Shown here in pieces: positions 20,025 to 27,667 of a stretch of 64,000 nt of DNA; position 1 is the first letter of the stretch; each line of letters opens with the position of its first letter. The notes under the pieces are model-generated. The model did not search any database. It was not told where the DNA came from and saw nothing but the letters and a program-made list of their open reading frames with translations. Origin of the DNA: JAFECT01 sp963838235 (GTDB lineage Bacteria; Pseudomonadota; Alphaproteobacteria; Caulobacterales; Caulobacteraceae); NCBI GenBank assembly GCA_963838235.1, contig CAWIQJ010000006.1, positions 558,001 through 622,000 on the forward strand, in the 5' to 3' direction. The position numbers and the translations under genes were made by a program.

Positions 20025-20681
20025 TTAAGTGCGGCGCTGGGTCGCGCCGGCCCGGATCGCGGTGGAGGAGGCGGCGTTCAGCGGCGCGCGCAGGTAGATC
20101 CAGGCGGGTGTCGGGGCTGTGGCCAGGAGCGCCCCCTCCCGCGACGGCAGCCGGGCGTGGGCGAACCGCCGGACCGCCGGCGCAAAGCGGCTGTCCAGCA
20201 GGGACCCGGGCCGGGCCACCACCGCAATCGGCATCAGGTGGAAGATGTCGGTCCAACCGCGCCAGCGGTGGAAGCCGGCCAGATTGTCGCTCCCCATGAT
20301 CCAGACGAAATGCACGCCGGGATAGCGCGCCTTCAAGGCGCGCAGGGTGTCGATGGTGTAGCGCGCGCCGATGCGCGTCTCGAAGTCCGAGACGGTCATC
20401 TTCGGACCGCGCGCCTGACCGCGCGCGCTGGCCATGCGCGTTGCGAGCGGCGCGGTGTGGTTCGACGCCTTCAACGGGTTCTGCGGCGATACCAGCCAGA
20501 TGACACGATCGAGGCCGAGGCGCAGGCGCGCGGTCTCCGCCACATGCGCGTGGCCCGCGTGCGCGGGATTGAACGAGCCGCCGAGCAGACCCACGCGCAT
20601 GCAGCGCTCCAGGTGCAGGCCCGAGGCCAGCGACCCGTGACGCGGCGACGGCGATTCAGGCGCGGGGCCGGCGATCCACAT
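20025..20681 (-). CDS. nadD: Nicotinate-nucleotide adenylyltransferase
   Basis: A 218-residue nucleotidyltransferase that makes deamido-NAD in NAD synthesis. The nucleotide-binding GGSFNPAHAGH (residues 34-44) and the downstream SSTAIRAG variant of the ISSTxIR motif are present, as are WLVSPQNPLK and WIMGSDNLAGFHRW. An internal ATG at 20600 is an alternative start, but the 27-residue N-terminal extension looks like that of related Caulobacterales. It lies between obg and rsfS in the usual nadD-rsfS-rlmH order. Confidence 0.94.
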   Translation of the reverse strand: MWIAGPAPESPSPRHGSLASGLHLERCMRVGLLGGSFNPAHAGHAHVAETARLRLGLDRVIWLVSPQNPLKASNHTAPLATRMASARGQARGPKMTVSDFETRIGARYTIDTLRALKARYPGVHFVWIMGSDNLAGFHRWRGWTDIFHLMPIAVVARPGSLLDSRFAPAVRRFAHARLPSREGALLATAPTPAWIYLRAPLNAASSTAIRAGATQRRT

Positions 20682-20705
20682 GCGTCCTCGGGTGTGGGAT
20701 CCTCA

Positions 20706-21746
20706 TCACGGCCGCCACGCTTCGGGCGCCGCCCTACGCCGCGCTTCCTCGGCGCGGCCTTCGCGAATGTTGTGCAGGCAGGCGCGCAGCAGCGCGTTCA
20801 CGCCTTCGCCGGACACCGCCGACACCAGTATCGGCCTCAGGCCGGTGGCGTCTTCGAACGCGCGCGCGGCGTCGTCGCGCAAGTCCGGCGTCAGCGCGTC
20901 GACCTTCGACAGCGCCACGATCTCGGTCTTGTCCTCCAGTTCCTCGCCGTAGGCTTCGAGTTCGTGTCGCACCGTGGCGTAATCCGCCGCGGGATTTTCC
21001 GACGTCGCATCGATGAGATGAATCAACACGGCGGTGCGTTCGACATGCCCGAGAAACTTTGTGCCGAGCCCCGCGCCGTCCGCAGCGCCTTCGATCAGGC
21101 CCGGAATGTCGGCGAGCACGAAGCGCTCTTCCGACGAGAGGCTCACCACGCCCAGGTTCGGCGTCAGGGTGGTGAACGGATAGTCGGCGATCTTCGGCGT
21201 CGCTGCGCTCACCGCCGCCAGGAAGGTCGACTTGCCCGCGTTCGGCAACCCGACCAGCCCTGCGTCGGCGATCAGCTTCAGCCGCAGCCACAGCCAGCGC
21301 TCATGGCCCTTCTGGCCGGGCATGGCGAAGTGCGGCGCCTGGTTGATCGGCCCCTTGAAGTGGATGTTGCCGTGACCGCCGTTGCCGCCGCGCGCGAGCT
21401 GGATCTTCGCGCCCGTGTGATCGAGGTCGGCGATCAGGGTCTCGCGATCCTCCTCATAGACCTGGGTGCCCACCGGCACCTTCAGCAGCACGTCCTCGCC
21501 GCCCGCGCCGTTGCGTTGTTTGCCCATGCCGTGCTGGCCGGTGTCGGCCTTGAAGTGCTGCTGGTAGCGATAGTCGATCAGGGTGTTCAGGCCCTCGACC
21601 GCCTCGATCCAGACGTCGCCGCCGCGGCCGCCGTCGCCCCCGTCCGGGCCGCCGTACTCGATGAACTTCTCACGCCGGAAGGACACGGCCCCGCCGCCCC
21701 CGTCACCGGAGCGGATGTAGATCTTGCACTGGTCGAGAAACTTCAT
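20706..21746 (-). CDS. obg: GTPase Obg/CgtA
   Basis: A 346-residue essential GTPase of late 50S assembly and growth control. The glycine-rich Obg domain (residues 1-157, GGPDGGDGGRGGDV) is followed by the G domain with G1 GLPNAGKST (about 166), G3 DIPGLIEG and G4 SKVD. The C-terminal tail after the G domain is short. It lies downstream of L21, L27 and the acetyltransferase gene and upstream of nadD; grouping of rplU-rpmA-obg is widely conserved. Confidence 0.97.
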   Translation of the reverse strand: MKFLDQCKIYIRSGDGGGGAVSFRREKFIEYGGPDGGDGGRGGDVWIEAVEGLNTLIDYRYQQHFKADTGQHGMGKQRNGAGGEDVLLKVPVGTQVYEEDRETLIADLDHTGAKIQLARGGNGGHGNIHFKGPINQAPHFAMPGQKGHERWLWLRLKLIADAGLVGLPNAGKSTFLAAVSAATPKIADYPFTTLTPNLGVVSLSSEERFVLADIPGLIEGAADGAGLGTKFLGHVERTAVLIHLIDATSENPAADYATVRHELEAYGEELEDKTEIVALSKVDALTPDLRDDAARAFEDATGLRPILVSAVSGEGVNALLRACLHNIREGRAEEARRRAAPEAWRP

Positions 21747-21774
21747 CGGCGGGGTTTTCGCGTACCTTTGGAGG

Positions 21775-22308
21775 TTAAGCCAGCCAGACCATCATGTGCA
21801 GATCGACCTCGGCGTCCCGGGCGACGCAGCGCTTACGCCGCACCACGCCGGTATAGAGGAAGCCGCACTTGGTCAGCACCCGGCCCGACGCTGGATTGTC
21901 CGGGAAGTGGCCGGACGCCACCACTTTCCGCTTCCAGGCGCGCTTGGCCCAGTCGAGCGCGGCCAGGGCCGCCTCGGTGGCGAAGCCGCGGCCCCAGAAC
22001 GGCTTGCCGACCCAATAGCCGATCTCCGGGTACGGATCATCGTTCTGGTGGAAGCAGACCATGCCCGCCGGCCCGTCCTCTTCGTCTTCGATCAGGAACA
22101 CGCGCTCGCGCTTTGGATCGAGCGCCTGGACCGACTTCAGGAACCCCTCGGCGTCTGAGAGGACGTACGGATGCGGCATCCGCGTGGTCATCCGCGCTAC
22201 GTCGAAATCGGCGCAGAAGCCGGCGATCGCCGCCAGGTCACGCGCCTCGGGCGCGCGCAGGCGCAGGCGTCTGGTTTCCAGAACGGGCGTTGGTTCGATC
22301 ACACACAT
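21775..22308 (-). CDS. GNAT family N-acetyltransferase (RimJ-like)
   Basis: A 177-residue GNAT enzyme. Acetyl-CoA binding is indicated by YWVGKPFWGRGFATEA, the RimJ/RimL form of the Q/RxxGxG/A motif, followed by the N-P-A-S-G-R-V-L-T-K-C-G-F-L segment typical of ribosomal-protein type acetyltransferases. The ATG at 22308 is preceded by AGGAG at a good distance. It is inserted between rpmA and obg, a position seen in several alphaproteobacteria. The acceptor is unknown. Confidence 0.88.
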   Translation of the reverse strand: MCVIEPTPVLETRRLRLRAPEARDLAAIAGFCADFDVARMTTRMPHPYVLSDAEGFLKSVQALDPKRERVFLIEDEEDGPAGMVCFHQNDDPYPEIGYWVGKPFWGRGFATEAALAALDWAKRAWKRKVVASGHFPDNPASGRVLTKCGFLYTGVVRRKRCVARDAEVDLHMMVWLA

Positions 22309-22331
22309 GGCCGGTCTCCTGTGTTCGGCCT

Positions 22332-22407
22332 GAGAATCTCCAGTGGGGAATCAAAACAGGGAGCCCGGCGATCCGGACTCCCCGCTGGAGTTCTCGTCCG
22401 GATCGCC
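22332..22407. other. Interlocked inverted repeats between rpmA and the GNAT gene
   Basis: Two stems compete here. Stem A pairs GAGAATCTCCAGTGGGGA (22332-22349) with TCCCCGCTGGAGTTCTC (22379-22395). Stem B pairs GGCGATCCGGA (22367-22377) with its exact complement at 22397-22407. The right arm of A lies in the loop of B, so both together would be a pseudoknot. There is no U-run, so a simple terminator is not shown. Confidence 0.6.
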
Positions 22408-22444
22408 CTTGCGGCGCGACCCGGAACGTATGTTCCTGACGCGC

Positions 22445-22726
22445 CTAGCCGGCGGCCTTGGCCTGCTTCGGCATAATCGGAAGGACGGATACGAAGCGGC
22501 GCTCGTCGCGCTTCTTGCTGAACTTCACCTGGCCCTGGACGAGGGCGAACAGTGTGTGGTCGCGGCCGAGGCCGACGTTGTCGCCGGGGTGGTACTCAGT
22601 GCCGCGCTGGCGCACTAGAATGTTGCCCGCAAGCACGGTCTCGCCGCCGTACTTCTTCACGCCGAGGCGCTTGGACTCGGAATCGCGGCCGTTGCGCGAG
22701 GAGCCGCCTGATTTCTTGTGAGCCAT
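22445..22726 (-). CDS. rpmA: 50S ribosomal protein L27
   Basis: A 93-residue L27 of the large subunit near the peptidyl transferase centre. The N-terminus MAHKKSGGSSRNGRDSESKRLG and GNILVRQRGT are diagnostic. It begins directly with the AHKK form, so no N-terminal cleavage extension is present. It is downstream of rplU with a 36-base gap and shares its transcript. Confidence 0.97.
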   Translation of the reverse strand: MAHKKSGGSSRNGRDSESKRLGVKKYGGETVLAGNILVRQRGTEYHPGDNVGLGRDHTLFALVQGQVKFSKKRDERRFVSVLPIMPKQAKAAG

Positions 22727-22762
22727 AAGATGCTCTCCTGAACTCTGTTCCTTGGGCCGGAC

Positions 22763-23476
22763 TTAGGACTTGCCGCCCTTGGGCTTGGCCGGGGTCTTCT
22801 TGGCGGCGGCCTTGGGGGCCGAAGCCTTTTTGGGCGCCGCTTGCTTGGTTTCGGTTTTCGCCTTGGGCTCGGCCTTGTGGGCCGGAGCTTCAGCCTTGGG
22901 CTCAGCCTTCGCCTTCTTGGGCGCAGCTTCCGGGGCCGGATCGGCGTGCTCGACGACGTGGGCGTGCACCACCGCCGACTTGGCGTCGTCCTCGACCACG
23001 GACTCGACCTCGATCTTGGGCGGGGTGACCTTCTTGGGCTTGGTCGTCTTCGGCGCCGGTTCTTCGACCGCCGGAGCGAGCATGGGGGCGAGGCCGCGGG
23101 CCCGGGCGTTCAGCTCGGCCTTGGTGATCAGCTCGACCTTGCCGTCCCACTTGGCCGACTTGCCGGCGCCGTCCAGCGCGGTCACGCGCAGCACGCTTTC
23201 CGGCTGGCGGTGGCCGCGGGTGCGGCGGTAGCCCTGGCGGCGCGTCTTCTTGAAAATCTTGACCTTTTCGCCCTTGCGCGTCTCGATCAGGGTGGCGGTC
23301 ACCGCCGCGCCCTTGAGCAGGGGTTCACCCAGGGTCGCGCCCTTGTCGTCGCCGACCATCAGGACGGTGTCGAACTTGATCTCCGCGCCCGGCTCGCCGT
23401 CGAGCTTTTCCACGACCAGCAGGTCGCCGGGCTGGACCCGGTATTGCTTGCCGCCGGTTTTGATCACCGCGTACAT
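22763..23476 (-). CDS. rplU: 50S ribosomal protein L21 with long Lys/Ala/Pro-rich C-terminal extension
   Basis: The first ~100 residues are a complete L21 (MYAVIKTGGKQYRVQPGD, KIFKKTRRQGYRRTRGHRQ). The protein continues to 237 residues, more than twice the usual ~103. The extension first has a helical part (ITKAELNARARGLAP) and then a low-complexity Lys/Ala/Pro/Glu tail ending PAKPKGGKS. Alphaproteobacterial L21 is often longer than that of E. coli, but this is at the long end. The open frame upstream of 23476 is not coding: the promoter and leader are there. Confidence 0.95.
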   Translation of the reverse strand: MYAVIKTGGKQYRVQPGDLLVVEKLDGEPGAEIKFDTVLMVGDDKGATLGEPLLKGAAVTATLIETRKGEKVKIFKKTRRQGYRRTRGHRQPESVLRVTALDGAGKSAKWDGKVELITKAELNARARGLAPMLAPAVEEPAPKTTKPKKVTPPKIEVESVVEDDAKSAVVHAHVVEHADPAPEAAPKKAKAEPKAEAPAHKAEPKAKTETKQAAPKKASAPKAAAKKTPAKPKGGKS

Positions 23477-23496
23477 GGCGCGCGCCTTTTTTGGAC

Positions 23497-23531
23497 AAAA
23501 ACAATTGCGCCCGCGAGGGGTCCCGCGGGCG
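23497..23531 (-). promoter_or_regulatory. Terminator-like hairpin in the rplU leader (candidate attenuator)
   Basis: On the minus strand an 8-bp stem CGCCCGCG/CGCGGGCG (23524-23531 with 23508-23515) is followed by CAATTGTTTTTG, and the rplU start codon is about 20 bases further. It lies within the first bases of the predicted transcript, so it could terminate transcription before rplU-rpmA unless opened. Confidence 0.6.
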
Positions 23532-23540
23532 GAGGCGGGC

Positions 23541-23568
23541 TTTATACAGCCGCCCGCTTGCGAGTCAA
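23541..23568 (-). promoter_or_regulatory. Strong sigma-70-like promoter of rplU-rpmA
   Basis: On the minus strand TTGACT (23568-23563), a 16-base spacer and TATAAA (23546-23541). Transcription would start near 23535 and enter the leader hairpin at once. This is the best promoter match I see in the window. Confidence 0.7.
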
Positions 23569-23638
23569 CGAAAAGGCCGGGACATCCCCCGGTAAAAAAG
23601 GGAAACCTTCCCGGCGCCGAAGCGGCTATAGCCGCCCT

Positions 23639-24457
23639 GTGCACCCTCTGTCCCTCGACGCCGCCTTCCTGACCGCGCTCGGCGGGGCCCTGGCCCTGGC
23701 GGTGGGCGCCGCGCCGCTGGGCGTGCTGCTGATCGGGCGGCGGATGAGCCTGGTGGGCGACAGCCTCTCCCATGCCACCCTGCCGGGCGCGGCCATCGTC
23801 TATGTGCTGTTCGGTCCCGACCCCTGGCTCTTGACCCTGGGGGCGCTGGTCGCCGGCGTCGTGGTGGCGGTCTCCTCGACCTTCCTGTCCCGGGTCGGGC
23901 GCATGCCCGAGGACGCCGCGTTTGCGGTTTTGTATCTGACGGCCTTGGCCATCGGCATCGTGATCCTGAGACGATCCGCCTCGGCCGAGGTGGTGGAACA
24001 GCTTCTCTTCGGCAGCCCCGGCGCCCTGGACCGTCCCGGCCTGATCCTGGCCGCCGGGGCGGCGGTCGCCACGGTACTCGCCCTGGTCCTCTGGGGACCC
24101 AAGCTCGCGGTCGCCGCGGACGAGGGGGCGGCTCTGTTCGCGCCACAGGCGCTCTTGATGGGTCTCGTGGCCCTGAACCTGGTGGCGGGCTTTCGCGCCT
24201 TCGGGGCGCTGATGACCGTGGGTCTGATCATGATCCCCGCGGCCGCGGCGCGTTTCTGGGCGGACGGCTTTAAGGGCCGCATGGCCACAGCGGTGGTCAT
24301 CTGCGCCGGATCGAGCGTCGCGGGCCTGCTCGGCGCCCGCGCCTTCGATGTGGAGACGGGCCCCGCCATGGTGCTGGCCGCGGCCTCGCTGTTTGCGCTT
24401 TCGGCGGTGTTTGGAGCGCGCCGGATCGGGAGCCGGACTTCCACGCCCGGCCCCTAG
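23639..24457 (+). CDS. ABC-3 family metal transporter permease (ZnuB/MntB-like)
   Basis: A 272-residue permease of the zinc/manganese ABC-3 family. The signature GRRMSLVGDSLSHATLPGAAI is present near residue 30, followed by several hydrophobic helices and GFRAFGALMTVGLIMIPAAAARFWA. The start is GTG 23639; the frame is open upstream but antisense to rplU there. No ATPase (znuC) or binding protein (znuA) lies beside it; instead a CobW GTPase follows. This suggests zinc homeostasis, with partner genes elsewhere. Confidence 0.88.
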   Translation: MHPLSLDAAFLTALGGALALAVGAAPLGVLLIGRRMSLVGDSLSHATLPGAAIVYVLFGPDPWLLTLGALVAGVVVAVSSTFLSRVGRMPEDAAFAVLYLTALAIGIVILRRSASAEVVEQLLFGSPGALDRPGLILAAGAAVATVLALVLWGPKLAVAADEGAALFAPQALLMGLVALNLVAGFRAFGALMTVGLIMIPAAAARFWADGFKGRMATAVVICAGSSVAGLLGARAFDVETGPAMVLAAASLFALSAVFGARRIGSRTSTPGP

Positions 24458-24490
24458 CGCCTACATCACGGGCCGCTCGAGAGGCCTTTC

Positions 24491-25528
24491 ATGTCGCAGA
24501 TCCCCGTCACCGTGCTCACCGGCTATCTGGGCGCGGGTAAGACCACGCTCCTGAACCGCATCCTCAGCGAGGATCACGGCAAGCGCTACGCCGTCATAGT
24601 CAATGAGTTCGGCGAGATCGGCATCGACAACGACCTCATCGTCGACACCGACGAGGAAGTGTTCGAGATGAACAACGGCTGCGTGTGCTGTACGGTGCGC
24701 GGCGACCTGATCCGCGTGTTGTCGGGTTTGATGAAGCGCAAAGGGCGTTTCGACGCGGTGATCGTAGAGACGACAGGCCTCGCCGATCCCGGGCCGGTGG
24801 CGCAGACCTTCTTCGTCGACGACGAGATCAAGGCCAAGACGCGGCTCGACAGCGTAACCACCGTGGTGGACGCGCTGCACGTCGGCCAACGCATCGACGA
24901 CAGCCGCGAGGCGCGCGAACAGATCGCCTTCGCCGACCAGATCATCCTCAACAAGACCGACCTGGTGTCTGAAGAACAGCTGCTGGCGGTCGAGGCGCGC
25001 TTGCGCAGCCTTAACCCGCTGGCGCCGATCCGCCGCGCGGTGCGTTCCGACGTGCCGCTCGATGCGATTCTGGGTCGCGGCGGTTTTGATCTCGACCGCA
25101 TCGTCGAACTCGAGCCCGAGTTCCTCAACCCGCCGCACGGCGAAGCGGGCCACGTGCACGACGAGGATTGCGATCACGACCATCACCATTACCATGCGCA
25201 CGGTCACGCGCACGCGGACGCGCAGGATATCCGCGGAATTTCCCTGTCGGCGGATCGGTCGCTCGACGGCCCGCGCTTCACCCAGTGGCTCGACAAGTTA
25301 TTGGCCGAACAGGGCCCGGACATCCTGCGCGCCAAGGGCATCATCGACGTGAAGGGCGAGGACAAGCGCCTAGTCTTCCAGGCCGTGCACATGATCCTCG
25401 AAGGCGACCTGCAACGCCCCTGGGGTATGCACGAGCGCCGCTGGTCACGCGCGGTGTTCATCGGCCGCAACCTCGACGAAGCCAAGCTGCGCGCGGGCTT
25501 CGAAGCTTGTATCGCGCCTAACGCATGA
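24491..25528 (+). CDS. CobW/COG0523 GTPase, putative zinc metallochaperone
   Basis: A 345-residue G3E-family GTPase. G1 is GYLGAGKT (residues 11-18), the metal-binding CVCC is at 64-67, the family Glu motif is VIVETTGLADP and NKTD is G4. A His-rich loop (about residues 215-240, DEDCDHDHHHYHAHGHAHA) precedes the C-terminal CobW domain, a feature of zinc-handling members rather than of cobalamin-related CobW. It is downstream of an ABC-3 permease and overlaps the WD40 gene by four bases (ATGA), forming a likely zinc-responsive operon. I looked for a Zur box and did not find a convincing one. Confidence 0.92.
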   Translation: MSQIPVTVLTGYLGAGKTTLLNRILSEDHGKRYAVIVNEFGEIGIDNDLIVDTDEEVFEMNNGCVCCTVRGDLIRVLSGLMKRKGRFDAVIVETTGLADPGPVAQTFFVDDEIKAKTRLDSVTTVVDALHVGQRIDDSREAREQIAFADQIILNKTDLVSEEQLLAVEARLRSLNPLAPIRRAVRSDVPLDAILGRGGFDLDRIVELEPEFLNPPHGEAGHVHDEDCDHDHHHYHAHGHAHADAQDIRGISLSADRSLDGPRFTQWLDKLLAEQGPDILRAKGIIDVKGEDKRLVFQAVHMILEGDLQRPWGMHERRWSRAVFIGRNLDEAKLRAGFEACIAPNA

Positions 25529-26502
25529 GCTTTTCCTTCAGCGCCTTCGTGGTCGAGGCCGTGTTTGGCAAGGACGGCCAGTGCGCCTTCGCGCTCGGCG
25601 ACGGCACGGTGCGGTTTGCGTCCGGTGAGGCGGTCGAGGCGCACCCCGACGCGGGCGTGCAGTGTGCGTGCGTGCATCCGTCCGGCGCCGGCATCGTCAC
25701 CGGCGGCGACGACGGACGGCTGGTCTGGTCGACGGCGGAAGGGGCGACGGAGCTCGCGACCGTCGGCGGCAGATGGATCGACGCGGTGGCGTCGAACGCG
25801 GAGTCGAACCTGATCGCGTTCGCCTCCGGCAAGGAGGTGCGCGTGATCGACGCGCGCGACGCGAAATTCAAGCGCACCTTCACCCACGAGCGTTCGGTCG
25901 CCGGTCTCGCGTTCGACGCCAAGGGGCGGCGCGTGGCGTGTGCGACCTACGGCGGCGCGGCCCTGTGGTTTGCGCGCATCGAGGGCCAGAAGCCGACCCT
26001 GCTGAAATGGGCCGGCTCGCACGTGGCGCTGGTGTTCAGCCCCGATGGAAAATTTCTGATCTCGTGCATGCAGGAAAACGCCCTGCACGGCTGGCGCATC
26101 GCCGACGCCAAGGACATGCGCATGGGCGGCTATCCCGCCAAGCCCAGGAGCCTCACGTTCCTGGCGCACGGCGCGCTGTTGGCGACCTCGGGCGCGGAAG
26201 GCGCAGTGGTCTGGCCCTTCGCCGGGACCAACGGTCCCATGGGCAAACAGGCCGCGGAGATCGGCCACGAGGACGGCGCACGGGTGACGCGGGTCGTGGG
26301 AACACCGGAACGCCCGGTACTGGCCGCGGGCCTCGAGGACGGCCGCGTCTGGATCGCCGACCTGACCGCCCGCGGCGTCGAACGTCTGCGCGCCGACAAG
26401 GGCGCGGCGATCTCGGCCCTGGCGCTTTCCCCTGACGGCAAACAGGTGGCCTGGGGCGACGAGGACGGCGAGGCGGGGGTCGTGGACACGCCGTTCCAAT
26501 AA
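25525..26502 (+). CDS. WD40 repeat protein linked to CobW GTPase
   Basis: A 325-residue protein built from WD40-like beta-propeller blades. Repeated units with the pattern hydrophobic-x-x-x-SPDGK-x-hydrophobic are visible (VFSPDGKFLISCMQ, LALSPDGKQVAWGDED, HPSGAGIVTGGDDGRLVW), about six to seven blades. There is no signal peptide, so it is cytoplasmic. It is translationally coupled to the CobW GTPase, an arrangement found repeatedly in alphaproteobacteria, which suggests a scaffold or partner in zinc handling. Its precise role is unknown. Confidence 0.85.
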   Translation: MSFSFSAFVVEAVFGKDGQCAFALGDGTVRFASGEAVEAHPDAGVQCACVHPSGAGIVTGGDDGRLVWSTAEGATELATVGGRWIDAVASNAESNLIAFASGKEVRVIDARDAKFKRTFTHERSVAGLAFDAKGRRVACATYGGAALWFARIEGQKPTLLKWAGSHVALVFSPDGKFLISCMQENALHGWRIADAKDMRMGGYPAKPRSLTFLAHGALLATSGAEGAVVWPFAGTNGPMGKQAAEIGHEDGARVTRVVGTPERPVLAAGLEDGRVWIADLTARGVERLRADKGAAISALALSPDGKQVAWGDEDGEAGVVDTPFQ

Positions 26503-26530
26503 TCCGCTCACCACAATCAACCAATTTTCG

Positions 26531-26657
26531 TCATCCCGGGCTTGTCCCGGGACCCGCGGTTCGGGCTTTGGCTCTTCGGTGCGCCGGTTCGCGCAAGCGC
26601 TTACACCATCCTGATTGCGAGGTCGGGCGCAGGCCCCGGCACACGGCCGGGGTGACG
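26531..26657. repeat. Two REP-like palindromes facing each other
   Basis: TCATCCCGGG-CTTGT-CCCGGGACCC at 26531-26556 and CCCCGGC-ACAC-GGCCGGGG-TGACG at 26634-26657. They are not exact copies of each other, but both have the TCA-CCC-stem form and face inwards like the paired elements at 5.6 and 14.3 kb. They occupy the gap between the WD40 and mtgA genes. Confidence 0.6.
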
Positions 26658-26714
26658 GGCAAATGCGAAAAGGCGGGGATGTTCCGCAGGGCCTCGCTCG
26701 GATAGCGTCACCGC

Positions 26715-27455
26715 GTGACCCAGCCGGCTGTACCGCAACCTGAGCCCAAACCCACGAAGCCGCGCTGGCGGCGCCGCGTCGTCGGCGTCCTCGTTCTCGT
26801 CTTGCTGCTCGCCTTCATCGTGCCGATCACCGACGTTCTGGCGCACCGCTTCCTGCCGCCGGAAGGCGCCGTGCTCGCCGTCGAGCGCGTGTTCCAGGGT
26901 CAGGGCTATCGCCGCGACTGGCGGCCGCTGCGAACGATCTCACCCAACCTGGTCTATGCGGTGATCGCGGCGGAGGACGAGAAATTCTGTTCGCATCACG
27001 GCTTCGACTGGGACGGCATCCGCAATGCGATGCGCTACAACGCCACCCACAAGAGCCGCCTGCGCGGCGGCTCGACCATCAGCCAGCAGACCGCGAAGAA
27101 CGCCTTCCTGTGGCCGGGCCGCGGCTTCGTACGCAAGGGCGTCGAGGCCTACTACACAGTGCTGATCGAACACCTCTGGGGCAAGCAGCGCATCATGGAG
27201 GTCTATCTCAACCTCGCCGAATGGGCGCCGGGGGTTTATGGCGCGCAGGCCGCGTCGCAGTACTGGTTCCACACCGATGCGGATCATCTGAGCGCCGCCC
27301 AGGCCGCGCGCCTTGCCGCGATCCTTCCGCGACCCCTGAAATGGAAGGCCGTGGCCTCGCAGCGCAATGTCCGCAACCGCACGCGTCATATCACACCGGC
27401 CGAGCGGACCGTGCGCACCGACGACCTGGCGGGGTGTGTGATGGGCCGGCGCTGA
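26715..27455 (+). CDS. mtgA: Monofunctional biosynthetic peptidoglycan transglycosylase
   Basis: A 246-residue GT51 enzyme that polymerises lipid II into glycan strands. A basic N-terminus and one membrane anchor (VVGVLVLVLLLAFIVPITDVLA) are followed by the GT51 motifs: VIAAEDEKFCSHHGFDWDGI with the catalytic Glu, RGGSTISQQTAKNAFLW and KQRIMEVYLNLAEWAPGVYG with the second Glu. There is no transpeptidase domain. It starts at GTG 26715. Confidence 0.95.
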   Translation: MTQPAVPQPEPKPTKPRWRRRVVGVLVLVLLLAFIVPITDVLAHRFLPPEGAVLAVERVFQGQGYRRDWRPLRTISPNLVYAVIAAEDEKFCSHHGFDWDGIRNAMRYNATHKSRLRGGSTISQQTAKNAFLWPGRGFVRKGVEAYYTVLIEHLWGKQRIMEVYLNLAEWAPGVYGAQAASQYWFHTDADHLSAAQAARLAAILPRPLKWKAVASQRNVRNRTRHITPAERTVRTDDLAGCVMGRR

Positions 27456-27545
27456 GGGCGGCTTTGCCCGCTTGACTTGCCACGCGCGCCGAGCCATTCC
27501 CCCTCGCGTCTGCGGTCCTTCCGGCCCGCGGGCGCCCCGCAACCA

Positions 27546-27660
27546 ACCTTAAGATTCATGCCCAGCGACAGTCCCAGTCGACGTAAGGCGCCGCCGAGCG
27601 CGTCCGGTCAGGCCTGATCTTTCAGGCTCGCCCGTGGCGGTCTTGGCGGCCGACCCCGAG
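27546..27660 (+). promoter_or_regulatory. Possible structured leader of the double-permease ABC transporter
   Basis: The 212-base gap upstream of the permease gene has several short perfect stems, including GCCTGA-TCTT-TCAGGC near 27610 and CGAC-AGTCCCA-GTCG near 27567, just before the ribosome site GAGGTGA. I compared it with guanidine-I and Mn2+ riboswitch motifs from memory and saw no match. It may be a regulated leader, but the evidence is weak. Confidence 0.25.
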
Positions 27661-27667
27661 GTGAGCC

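Noticed and set aside
20010..20033. TTAA-N6-TTAA resembling a CtrA box between nadD and rsfS.
   Set aside because: Spacing is six instead of seven and it lies at the end of nadD far from a start; chance occurrence is likely.
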